DNA from: Ligula intestinalis
Taxonomy: Eukaryota > Platyhelminthes > Cestoda > Diphyllobothriidea > Diphyllobothriidae
DNA length: 64,000 bases
Direction: 5' to 3'
Assembly (NCBI GenBank): GCA_036362985.1
Contig: JAYGXS010000009.1
Coordinates: forward strand, 11,388,618 to 11,452,617
The position numbers and the translations under genes were made by a program. Numbering within the stretch: the stretch's first letter is position 1; each line of letters opens with the position of its first letter. The notes beneath the pieces were generated by a model. The model searched no databases, was not told the origin of the DNA, and saw only the letters and a program-made list of their open reading frames with translations. Of this stretch, positions 42,601 through 51,770 are shown piece by piece.

Positions 42601-44391
42601 AAGATAGTTTTGTTCTACTGAAGCTATGCTGTATTCATAGGCATATATCGGTTTCAGATCCCTGTCTCATAATATGTCAACCGAATTTCAAAGATAGTTT
42701 AAGTTTACGAAAAAAAGGCATTTCTTAGTAGTGCTGTGCACCATCGAGATATTGTACTCACGTCCGAATATCGCCCTTGTCCTGACTGCCTGCAAAACGC
42801 TTATTTTTAAGAAAAATTCTTCTTTTAAATTCAAATATGTTGTATGGAGAACATGCACAAATTATCGTGTTGAAGCCTACTTTGGGTTCCAGAAAATGTC
42901 TAAGTAATCTAATGTTTTCGCAAAACAATTGCGCGTCATAAATAAACACATACATTTACTTAAATTTCTTGCTTACATAAAAGTCTCAGGAATAGAAGCG
43001 AATATGCGTGCCAAGGGTTCTTGTTGTGAAGAAGAGGAAGATGCGATCTCTAGAATGATAGTTTTATTCTGAGCTTTCGGCTCCACACGAGAAGCCATCA
43101 TCAGAGTAAATGAGAATAGCAAACGTTACCTACGCATAAATGGGGTTCGTTGGGGAGGGGAGGTGGTGGCAGTTATTGATTGGTCCTTGTCCACGCCACA
43201 TCCATTCTCACGCTATCTTATATTGTGTCTCTTACGCGCATCCTTAGGGTACTGGCGTGTGACCTTGACGTGGCAGCCTGTATGTTTGTAGAGGAACTGG
43301 GCTCTGGTTTCTGGTCACGGGCGCGGATGGCAAAATAACAGGGCGGTATATCCACATGCCTGTTAATGGTGTTATGATCTGACACCCAGGCCTCCAGCAG
43401 TTCGCGGCCCGTGCCATTATCAGTGTTTTCGAGAGGTCGAATTTATGGCCCTCTTCCAGATTGTGGGTGCCGTGACCAGAAACCAGGGCCCAGTTCCTCT
43501 ACAAGCATGCAGGCCACCACGTCAAGGTCACACGCCGATACTTTAGGGACGCGCGTCGGAGACACAGTAAGATAGGGTGAGAATGGACATGGCGTGGACA
43601 AGGACCAATCAATAATAACCACCACCTCCCCTACCAACCCCATTTATGCGTAGCTAACTTTTGGTATTCTCATTTACTCTGATGATGGCTTCTCGTGTGG
43701 AGCCGAAAGCTTAAAATAAAACTATCTTTCCAGAGATCGCGTCTTCCTCTTCTTTACATATAGTCAATAGGGTGTGAAAACTGTGGACATTATTTACTTA
43801 TACATTATAGCTTATTGGGTTTCCTAATATTCCTGAACATCATTTTGGTGGTTAGGAGGTCGTCTTTTTCAACTAACCAGGAGTCCAACATAACGTTTAG
43901 AGTTAGATTGGAATAGTTCGCGGTGCCTGGCACCGTACACACCTTCAATTCACGTACGCAACAAATGTAAGTCAGTTTATTTTATTTTGTTTATTTTACT
44001 TATTTATATTTAAGTTTGGCTTTCAGTTTAGTTTTCAGTTCATAATCACGCCCCTAAAAGCAAAATAGTCATGAAATACCACAAATGTTGCATGAATGCA
44101 TGAGCATTACGTATCTCATGACACATTCTGACAGCGAGATGCCTTGCTCCTGTAAATCCCCCTTCCCTTTGCACGATATGACCCGTGGCATGTTTCTGAA
44201 AGCACTTTTTGAATACTGAAAAATTGCCTTGCATATTAAGTACTAAAATAATAAGTGTACATAAAAGTTCAGATCTGCGTCTTGGCCATGAAAGGTATGG
44301 ATCTCCCTACGGGCCCGCTTTCGGCTGCCGGTCATCAACCCCTTGGAACTCTAAAAAGGTAGAAGCGAGGAAGGTACGAGTGTGTACATGA
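39615..44391 (+). CDS. Putative three-exon single-pass membrane protein
   Basis: Model: 39615-39655, 42363-42523 and 44273-44391, giving 106 residues. Exon 1 starts MAADKGDHELWKK and ends at a GTAAGT donor. Exon 2 follows a TTCTTGTATTACAG acceptor and ends at a second perfect GTAAGT. Exon 3 follows AAAGTTCAG and ends at TGA 44391, although a donor-like AAAAAG/GTAGAAG inside it leaves another ending possible. Both junctions are phase-compatible. Exon 2 encodes a membrane helix (AIITGVMVGIAAMVVIAACL) followed by basic residues, so the N-terminus is short and the C-terminal tail about 70 residues. No family is recognised. The region is free of shared repeats, which supports a host gene. Introns would be about 2.7 and 1.7 kb. 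Confidence 0.4.
40116..40277 (+). CDS. Candidate membrane-helix exon or ORF
   Basis: After an acceptor-like ACACATAG the frame reads a hydrophobic helix (GGFIILSTVIVATTVLVLI) followed by RRRG and a 20-residue tail to TAG at 40275-40277. It lies in intron 1 of the 39.6-kb gene model but is not in phase with exon 1. It may be an alternative last exon from another start, or chance, because other frames here are open too. Confidence 0.25.
   Translation, partial: TIVIVNGGFIILSTVIVATTVLVLIRRRGSDSHGIQVKIDNAPPRIQHTICLK
41200..42300. other. No gene recognised inside intron 1
   Basis: A 78-residue plus frame at 41204-41440 has a coding-like stretch (WYASLRGGMASSLWSRYSPS), but no splice sites fit the gene model. 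Nothing is shared with other parts of the window. Confidence 0.3.
43029..43757. mobile_element. PLE-C inverted pair with short coding remnant
   Basis: The left arm (43029-43320, minus) and right arm (43475-43757, plus) are inverted copies of one 3' tail. The right arm has CTGATGA 43679-43685, T, GGCTTC/GGAGCC stem, GAAA 43705-43708, AATAAA 43715-43720, CCAGAGATCGCGTCTTCC. The left arm mirrors it (TCATCAG 43098-43104, TTTATT 43063-43068). The 150 bp between them hold a minus-strand GIY-YIG C-terminal remnant (HNLEEGHKFDLS-type, then a GRELLEAW-like block). The coding parts are almost wholly lost. Confidence 0.75.
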
Positions 44392-44410
44392 ATTTATTAT
44401 ATACGTGTGA

Positions 44411-44514
44411 TTTGTTATGCGTTGACTTACCAGTAGTTGCTCGTTCAGCACTGGCCTNNNNNNNNNNTTTGTTATGCGTTGACTTACCAGTAGTTGCTCG
44501 TTCAGCACTGGCCT
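44411..44514. other. Assembly gap flanked by a 47-bp exact duplication
   Basis: Ten N at 44458-44467. The 47 bp before the gap (44411-44457) are identical to the 47 bp after it (44468-44514). This is the signature of two contig ends that overlap but were joined with a nominal gap, so one copy is probably false. Confidence 0.9.
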
Positions 44515-44519
44515 TACTC

Positions 44520-45045
44520 GCCCGCTTCAGGTGCCTATCGTAGGCCTCTAAGGAACGATTATCGATCGTTCGGGAGTCATTGCCTAAGTTAAATGAGTTA
44601 AGCTTACTTTGGTTTACGTTTTTCAGTTGTTTGCTTTTTTAAGTTAGTATTTTTAATGTTGTAATTTCCCAATTTTGTATAATTGCACATTTTAATTATG
44701 GCGCTTTTTTTGCTGAAAAAAATTAGATTATTTAAATAATTATTCCTGTTTTTTTACTTGCAGAAGTTTTATTTTTTATTTATATTTCCGTTCCTTTGTA
44801 TTGCCCAGATTGTATACTATTTATTTAGCCTTTCCTGTATTAAAGAAGGATAAGGCTTTCGCGTGCTTATTTGGGACCCACAGTGGAATTCTACAAAATA
44901 TTGTTTTTTGTTATTCTTTAATTTTAAGGTACACATTTATATACTGTTATGGCCCAGTAATTTTTAACCCTGCCAGCCATAACATTCGCATTTGAGGCTA
45001 CCAAATATCATGCTGTATATATTTGTCCTAGGAGAAATTACACAT
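44520..45045. other. AT-rich, no gene recognised
   Basis: Low GC with long T runs. One 64-codon frame at 44801-44995 lacks supporting features. Confidence 0.4.
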
Positions 45046-45047
45046 TG

Positions 45048-45170
45048 CGAAGAAGACGACTCGATCGCTGGGACAGTAGTTTAATTCGTCTGACGTTTCG
45101 AGATCCGTCGCCGATTTGCAATCAGAGACATAGTCAGATAGCGGTAGCAGAGATTGTATTTGCGTATAAA
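45048..45170 (-). mobile_element. PLE-A 3' tail (solo, minus)
   Basis: Reversed tail: a GAAGAAG tract at 45048, CGATCGCTGGGA, TTAATT in place of TTTATT, CTGACG, TTTC at 45096-45099, stem GATC-type, CAATCAG at 45119-45125. Only the 3' end of the element is present. Confidence 0.65.
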
Positions 45171-45309
45171 ACGGAATGTATGAAAGCAAGTCGTGGAGCG
45201 CACTCTGCAAGACGATGAGTGCCAGCCCAAACCAAGGTAATCCCGACCACTTAACTGGGAAGCGCCCTTCGAAGTGAAAACAGAGCAACAAGCCCCTTCC
45301 TCGATTGTT

Positions 45310-45425
45310 AGGATGTTGGACTTACAACCAAGAGGTCGGGAGTTCAAGCTTCAGGACGACTTCTAGGCCAGGACTGGACATTGCGGTCTCTCTTGTCTTT
45401 GCCAGACAGGCCATTTTGAGAAATT
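45310..45425 (+). repeat. tRNA-like SINE fragment
   Basis: GTTAGGATGTTGGACTTACA, then CCAAGAGGTCGGGAGTTCAA, looks like the 3' half of a tRNA with its T arm (B box GGGAGTTCAAGC). The downstream GTCTCTCTTGTCTTTGCC matches the end of the hammerhead-bearing SINE at 32.07 kb. It has no hammerhead core, so it is internally deleted or a related subfamily. Confidence 0.45.
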
Positions 45426-45429
45426 ATGA

Positions 45430-46250
45430 TTAAAAGGGAATGAGGTTTTAATCAATGTGGTAGCTTTAGGAATTCGACTTCAGTCGACACTCCGCATGCC
45501 TGTCTTGCATAATTACATTGTTAAACGCATTTTTTAATAATAGCTGCGAATATGAAGAGTTGAAAGCGTCTTCGCATTCAGAGAGAAACCGTCTCGGTAA
45601 ACATTTATGTTCAAATCTGCTTCCCATAACCCTGACATTCAGGCGCTGCTACCTTGGCGAGCAAGTGCGATTCGGCGTCAGGGCTTAACGCTGGGAGTGC
45701 GTTTGGCCCAGCGGTCGGTGCTCCAGTGCTACACCTAAATTCGTGAGACTACGCCCACTCTCCACTGGCCACAGAAAAGTCACTGAAAAACGAATAAATC
45801 GATCGCAATTCTGCTTCTTCTGTGGGACCCAACGTGGTTTCCGTCTTGCCCGCGAGCACTCGCTCTCCCAAATCTGGGTCAACTTGCAGGTGTGATTCAA
45901 GCCCGGTGCACCTGTCTACAAACCGGATGCTGTGCCGGCGGCCAGTTGAAGTCGGCAGTTTTTTTTAAAATGCATCACTTAAAACTTGTACAGCGCATGG
46001 AGGTTGTGGGCGGGTTGCAGACCTAACTCCAGCCTGCCGTCAAACATAATCAAATCGTGTCTAAGATCAGGTCACTGACCATGACTCGATGGGGTGCTGC
46101 CGGTAAATGCTGCGTCTGTACTGTTTCCTGCATTTCGATGGATCAGCTGTCAGACCACTTATTACCAAATTTGGAGGAGGGAGGGCAGGCAAACTTTTTT
46201 AATTTACTGCTACAGTTCAAGCAGGCTTTATAGAGTTCGAGTTAAACTCT
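45430..46250. other. No gene recognised
   Basis: Short frames only. Confidence 0.4.
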
Positions 46251-46254
46251 GTGT

Positions 46255-46760
46255 GTTTCCTCTGCTAGGGGTGGGAGCGAGAGTGAGGTCGACCCTCGGC
46301 GCGTCTCCTTCCTCACTAAAACGAATCTGATGCGCCTGAAACTATCGCTAAAAACCGTGAGGCTTGGAGGGTTGCCAGCAGGCGGGTAAACTCGGACTCT
46401 GCAGTCGGTCCAGTGTGTCTTGTTGTGTGAAGTGGTTGTCTGCGGGCTGAGAGTCAGATGTGGCCGGTATGGCGCTCCCGGTCGAGAGCCTACCTTGTGA
46501 GACGTGCTGTTGGTACGCATGTTGAGTGCCTTCGCCCTCCCCATCTCCGGCGTTCTTGACTCTGTCTTGACAATGGGGTCCCCAGTGTGGAAGTGGGCAG
46601 AGAGTGAGGTAGATGCCCCGCAAGTCTGCTTCACTTTCCATCTTGTGGAAGTCACCGCGTGCTTCAACTCGTTGGAGCTCGTAATGGATGTCGTCGAATT
46701 CGACGGTCCAACTGTTGTCTGTTGCCTAAACGACGAGTCCAACCGTGCTAACCTCTAGTG
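46255..46760 (+). repeat. Dispersed repeat R6, copy 2
   Basis: Matches 15150-15640 and 47980-48420. A minus frame of 166 codons (46742-46242) is not preserved in the other copies and is taken as chance. Confidence 0.7.
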
Positions 46761-46912
46761 ATAGCCAGCCGAAGTTGGGGAAGATTTAATTTGGAGTGTG
46801 TCCCTTGCGTTTTATTTTCACTTGTCCATCAACTGACGAAGTGGTAGATGCGCTGGACCAACACGAGGGCCAACACAGGGTGCGACAGGCGTTATTCTGG
46901 AATGTACGCATA

Positions 46913-47886
46913 CAGTAGATTCTCTATCTCATGAAACGTCACCCGGAATTCTGAGATGGGTTTTTGATTGGAACATTTTAATTGCGGATGGTTGTGATAG
47001 AGACGGGCATATAGCCTAACCTCAACATATTGTTGACACTTCGGGATGCCGGCTTTGTAAAGAGCTTTATTCGGACCGCCAAGAAACAATATGTACTAAA
47101 AAAAGTAGCTGCTTAAGTAGTATGCTTTTCGTCATTCATTTTGACTGCCTTTATAAATTCAAATATACTTTTTGGAAAAAATGCACGAAAAAATTGTTTA
47201 TTGTACTCCTTTGGTAGCAAATTAAGCCTTCTTGAAGTTTTATACTGAAAGAAAGGGTATCTTTCGGTTTTAAAAAAGTTTCTAAATTGCCGAATAATTT
47301 TGAAACCTACTGACTGCTACACTGGAATTCAAGGTTTACAAACTACGCACTGTGTACATCCTGTTTAAGAAAAAGTATGTTTCCGCCTACAGTTTCAGGA
47401 AGAACTCACATCGTTCTCATTTAATTTTGCAATAGATATGGACCATGCTTTATTCAGAAAAAGCAGCATTAACAAATTGATGAATGAACACCCAAAAATT
47501 GTAAAAAGCCCATTATTAGAAATTTTTTAAACCGAAAGCTACACCTTATTTGAGTATAGAATTAAAGAAGACGTAATTTGCTACAAAACGAGTCCAAGAA
47601 ATAGTTCTTTCGTGCATTTTGTCCAAAATGTATCCATTAATCTACAAATGAGTCAAAATTAACGAGACAAAGGCATACTACTTTAGTAACTGCTTTTATA
47701 GTACATACTTTTACTTAGCGGTCAAAAAGAAGCTCATTAAAAAGCCGGCATCCTGACGTGATCTTAATATATTGAAAGTAGGCTGTACTATCGTCATTTT
47801 TAAAACCATACGTAATTAATATATGTTTGAATTGAAAACGCATTTCAAAATTCCAGGTGACATTTTATGAGATAGGGAATCTACTG
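46913..47886. mobile_element. Fold-back transposon (long-TIR MITE), 974 bp
   Basis: Flanked by TA on both sides (46911-46912 and 47887-47888). The ends read CAGTAGATTC-CTATCTCAT and their reverse complement. The outer 54 bp match closely, and similarity continues inward with gaps for about 400 bp per arm: ATGCCGGCTTT, AGTAGTATGC, ATGCACGAAA, GTAGCAAATTA, CTTTCGGTTT-AAAAA in both arms. The whole element is thus one imperfect hairpin. There is no transposase frame. The TA target and CAG start point to a Tc1/mariner partner. It sits between two copies of R6. Confidence 0.8.
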
Positions 47887-47979
47887 TATATAGGGGCTCC
47901 CATGCCTATGGGAGGATTAGTCTCTGTGTGGTGGTTAGCATAAGCCCACTGCGGGTGCCCGAAAAGCTAGGCGGTCACT

Positions 47980-48420
47980 ATGCGGTGGGGGAGAGAGTTA
48001 GGTCAACCTCGGCTCGTTCTCCTCACTATAATACATCTGAATGCGTCCGAATCTATTACGGTGCGCTAAAAGCCGTGGCTTGGAGGGTTTGCCAACTGAC
48101 GGGAAAACTCGGGCCCCCACGTAGCTGCTCCTTCTGTACACGTGTGTCTGTGTGCGTGTACGGGAGGAGAGGGAGGACTGAGAGTCAGGCTGCAATGGCT
48201 CCCTCTTAATGTGGCCTTTATGGCGCTCCCGTGCAGTCGGGAGTATACCTAGCGAGATGGCTGTGTCAAGTGTGCGCCTGCTGAGTGTTTATCGCGCCAG
48301 CCATCTACACCCTCCCTCATCCCCGGTCTTATTGGCTTTGTCTTAACACCTGATACGGAGGAGTGAGTGGCGAGCGAGTGGGTAGATTCTGCGTGAGTCT
48401 GCCTAAACTCCTGTTTTTCT
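47980..48420 (+). repeat. Dispersed repeat R6, copy 3
   Basis: Shares GCTAAAAGCCGTGGCTTGG, CTGAGAGTCAG, ATGGCTCCCTCTTAATGTGG and CCTAGCGAGA with the other copies. Copies 2 and 3 are only 1.2 kb apart. Confidence 0.65.
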
Positions 48421-48923
48421 CTCGCGCCAGTTCTCTGCGTTGCTCCCGCTTGCTGTCACTTTCGTGTTGCTTGCCCAGCTTGCCTCTGTGTATGCTGCGG
48501 CTTGTTGGCGCGCCTGGTGCCCATCGTCGAAATCGACGGGAGAACTGTCGGTTAGCATAAGAAAGGGATCGTGCCGTGCCGTGACTCAGATGGATGAGCG
48601 AGCTGAGGGAGTACGGTAGGTTTTGCGCAAGTTTACCTTAACAGTAATCAAGTGTGTGTCACTAGTCCTGCGCCTAATGTGGGGGGTGGGCACTCAGTGA
48701 AAATAGTGCGAATCGAGTTAGCCGTACTGTCCGAAACCCAGTGCCATCTTATCTACATTAGTGCGTCCGCCAACCCGACATCTGCCTGATGCGGCAGTGC
48801 TTACTGGTTCGAAGAATTATCCCTGAATTTGTTTTCTTTCATGACACTGTCCAGCAGAGTCTGGGACCCAGGTGGTGGACGGAGAGGGCGGATCACCACC
48901 ACAAATAACTAACCTGGATACAG

Positions 48924-49202
48924 ATGGGTCCTCTGCGAGCTCGGACTGCTACCAGACGCTCACAAGACAGCCTGCGATCTTCCTTTCTGCTTCTTCTGGT
49001 GATGGTGGTGGCGGCGGCGTTGGCGACAACGGGAGGTTGTTTTTTGTGTTACTTGTCTTCCTCAACAGTATGGAACAGTACGCGTTGGTACCTGAAGAAG
49101 AACAACCAACAGGCGACACCACTTCTGCTCCAACTGAAGACGACCGCGGTCGCACAGCAGATGAGTAAAAAAAATTTGAGAGACCGTTGTTGTTTTTTTT
49201 AA
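48924..49202 (+). CDS. Small putative membrane protein, 92 residues
   Basis: An ATG frame: an arginine-rich start, a strong hydrophobic helix (FLLLLVMVVAAALATTGG, about residues 21-38), then a polar lysine-rich tail. AATAAA follows directly at 49208-49213. A second frame over the same DNA (48872-49168) is also open and acidic at its end, so I cannot be sure which, if either, is used. No family is recognised. Confidence 0.35.
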   Translation: MGPLRARTATRRSQDSLRSSFLLLLVMVVAAALATTGGCFLCYLSSSTVWNSTRWYLKKNNQQATPLLLQLKTTAVAQQMSKKNLRDRCCFF

Positions 49203-49261
49203 TTAATAATAAAAAATTTACTTTTTCAGTAACCCAACTTTCATAATTTGTTTTTCTCTTT

Positions 49262-49495
49262 TTGCTGCTACAGATGGAAATTGGGAAAGCTAAGTCAGAA
49301 ACCGTAGTAACGAGTCGGATGTTGGGCCTTTCGAGAAGGCGTAGACTGCAGGATAGGGGGGTTATAGGTAATATACTCGTGTCTATATTTTTTCTCGAGT
49401 CCTTGGGGAGCCTTGGGGAACATACTCACTTGTGGCCAAATTTCTGCGGTCTTCTGCCTTATGGTGTCTCGAAGACGTCAAGGCCTGCGGTGTAA
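49262..49495 (+). other. Candidate exon after a strong acceptor
   Basis: A pyrimidine-rich acceptor (TTTTTGCTGCTACAG) precedes an open frame starting ATGGAAATTGGGAAAGC. A donor-like TTATAG/GTAATA occurs near 49370. It may be an exon downstream of the 48.9-kb frame, but phase and partner are unclear. Confidence 0.25.
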
Positions 49496-49829
49496 TACTC
49501 AGATTTATAATTATTTCAACCAACGAATGGAACGTAATCCAGTATTCGGTTACGGTCCTCCGTAATGTTGGTGACCATGGTATTGCCGAGATTTGCGTTC
49601 GCTTGCTTAAGAAATCGCCCTTTCTGAAGTTTCTCTTCCAGGCATCCCTGGTAGCGTGAGATGTGTTATCTACAGAACACTCGCTTAATTTCGGCTGAAC
49701 GCAGTGTTCAGATAGAACGAACGGTTTCCTTCCCTTATCGGTGTTTCGAATGAAACATTCTGATAGAGTACGTTTTCCGCCGCCATCTTAAATAAAGGAC
49801 GACCGAAAGTATCCGGCAGTCAAAGTTTT

Positions 49830-50129
49830 CTAGTGGAAGTTGGGACTGCTAAGGTTATCAGGAATAAGGAGATCTTTGTTCAAGCAAACATTGTCAAGGT
49901 CTTTTGGCAGAAGGAATTGTCGTTGAAAACTTGAGGTTAAAGGACGGTTCGCAACAGCAGCTGACAGTGTCTGGGCGTACTTAGGTGAGATAGTTAACGA
50001 TAAGCCTTTAAACTCTGCTGTCATGGCATGTAATTCGGAAACTGCAGTGAACGTCAACAGCGATTCCGCCGCCACTACTTCTCCTGACCCTTCTAAACAC
50101 CTGGAAAACACGAAAGAAGGATGATTCAT
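49830..50129 (-). CDS. Candidate terminal exon, minus strand
   Basis: After an acceptor-like TTTCGTGTTTTCCAG (minus strand, near 50100) the frame is open for about 88 codons to TAG, with a coding-like composition (for example ELHAMTAEFKGLSLTISPKY and FLLPKDLDN). No domain is recognised and no poly(A) signal was found nearby. It is unique in the window. It could be a last coding exon of a minus-strand gene. Confidence 0.3.
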   Translation of the reverse strand: MNHPSFVFSRCLEGSGEVVAAESLLTFTAVSELHAMTAEFKGLSLTISPKYAQTLSAAVANRPLTSSFQRQFLLPKDLDNVCLNKDLLIPDNLSSPNFH

Positions 50130-50565
50130 GATCTGTTAGTGTAGTAATATCGTGGGTTCGTTCATCACCGAGGGTCCGCAGCTCGTTCATTTTATTGAGC
50201 AGGCTCTGTGCGTTTGCATTTAACGTTCGTCCCCATGTTAACTGTCATTGATAGTCACGTTGAGGAGACTTGGCCTCCATTTTCACGGGGTTTCCCCCAA
50301 AGAATATCCTTTATCTAGAGTGATTTTCCTATCCCTGATTTTCAATCCCATTTTTCTATCCTTTCGTTCATTTTCCTGCTCAGTTAGCGCAATTTCATTC
50401 TTTCTATCGGTTCGAGTCAGCAATGCAGTTAGTCAACTAGATCACATAATTGTGACGACCCGACTCGATATAGGCCAGCCACGACGCGCAAGCGTATACC
50501 ATTATTATTAGAGGGTTTTTACCGATTTGAATAATTCACTTGACCCAATCGTGAAGAATTCGTGG

Positions 50566-50639
50566 CCTCGATGGGATTGGAACCCACACAGCAGGGAAAG
50601 CTTCTCTACAGCTGGTACTCTACCAACGGAGCTACGAGG
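50566..50639 (-). repeat. tRNA-like sequence (pseudo-tRNA or SINE head)
   Basis: 74 nt on the minus strand begin CCTCGTAGCTCCGTTGGTAG (A box TAGCTCCGTTGG) and end with a T arm GTGGG-TTCCAAT-CCCAT and CGAGG. The acceptor stem pairs over 5 bp (CCTCG/CGAGG). The anticodon arm does not form a regular 5-bp stem, and the middle is better explained by an AGCT/AGCT pairing. It is probably a tRNA-derived relic rather than a working tRNA. Confidence 0.5.
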
Positions 50640-50649
50640 TTGACCATGT

Positions 50650-51200
50650 GCCGTGAATTTAATGGCACTTGGATCGATTTAACCACCCAGGCTACTACTC
50701 GTATGGAATCCACCATTACGGATATAGTAAGCTGACTGCGCAGGCACGATTTCCTTAGCAGTAATCTAGAAACGGCCGGAGTGACTACTAGGCTCACTTA
50801 ATTATTAGGTGGGAGTGGGGCTGGCTCATATGAGAATTTCAGTTCCTCATGGGTCACTTAGAAAGTGCTTAGGCTCTGGCTCACTGGAGAGAGTGGTCAT
50901 TGGGGCTGGGGCAAATATATATATATGTCCCCCAACCAAATGTGACCTAAGGTTGGATCTGCAACACCCAAGTCTTTAGCCTGGAGTCTGGTTACTGGAG
51001 CATATTTAATTAAATAACTCTCCAACCGAAACACGGGTTCGCGCTCATGTGAAGTCCGGTGTACGCGACGATATGTTCGAGCTATCCACAACTAGCAGTA
51101 CTGTGCATCCCAGCCTGAAAGTGTATTTGCGAGCGATTTTTTGACACATATGAGTTCATTCCGCCTGCAGACTGCGCCTGCAAAAAACTTGTGATCAGTC
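50650..51200. other. No gene recognised
   Basis: Possibly the body of the tRNA-like relic to the left, but no second copy is present in the window to define it. Confidence 0.35.
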
Positions 51201-51223
51201 GTCTGAAATGGTTAGTTGCTCCT

Positions 51224-51300
51224 CTGAAGGTGGAATCCTGTAAGATTTCGAAAGCTTAGAACAATAAACCCATTGAGCTGGTGCTCGAAACGCCTTCTTC
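51224..51300 (+). promoter_or_regulatory. Element 3' module (stem-loop plus AATAAA)
   Basis: CTGAAGG (51224-51230), T, GGAATC-CTGTAA-GATTTC, GAAA (51250-51253), AATAAA (51263-51268), then a C-rich CTTCTTCC tail. It is the 3' end of a plus-strand element whose body is missing. A GC-rich block without features (51300-51520) separates it from the PLE-B pair. Confidence 0.6.
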
Positions 51301-51770
51301 CTCGTCCAGTGACAATCTTGTTTGCTCGTTCGCGCTCTACCCAGCACGATTGCCGATGACGCATTAGATGCGCGACCTTTGCCCTCACGTGATCGGGGTG
51401 CACACGCACCCCAGAGCGGTCTGGCCTATCAGCGACCTGCAGCTGACTTACACGCGAAGTCTGCTCTGCGGCCCTTGTGACAATTCTTGAACTGATGATA
51501 CTTGGGATTCCAGCAAAATGATTGATTGGATCCATATCATTTCGAGAGAGCTCGTCAGTTGCCGCCTTTCATTACTTAACGTGAATCACAAAAGGGAAGG
51601 TACACAATGAAATCATACAGAAAAATCGATATAAACACAAGGTCATAAGAAGTGGCTAAGTGGCTAATCAATAACATGAGAAGTTCAAACGCTATGGTCA
51701 GCAAAAATAACAGGGAAAAACACCTGAGGTAACAACTTAGGAGGAAAAATGTATAAACAGGGAGCCAATG

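Noticed and set aside
46242..46742. 166-codon minus frame
   Set aside because: It lies wholly inside repeat R6, and the frame is not preserved in the copies at 15.2 and 48.0 kb.
50566..50639. Functional tRNA gene on the minus strand
   Set aside because: Length, A box and T arm fit, but the anticodon arm does not fold regularly and the acceptor stem has only 5 pairs.
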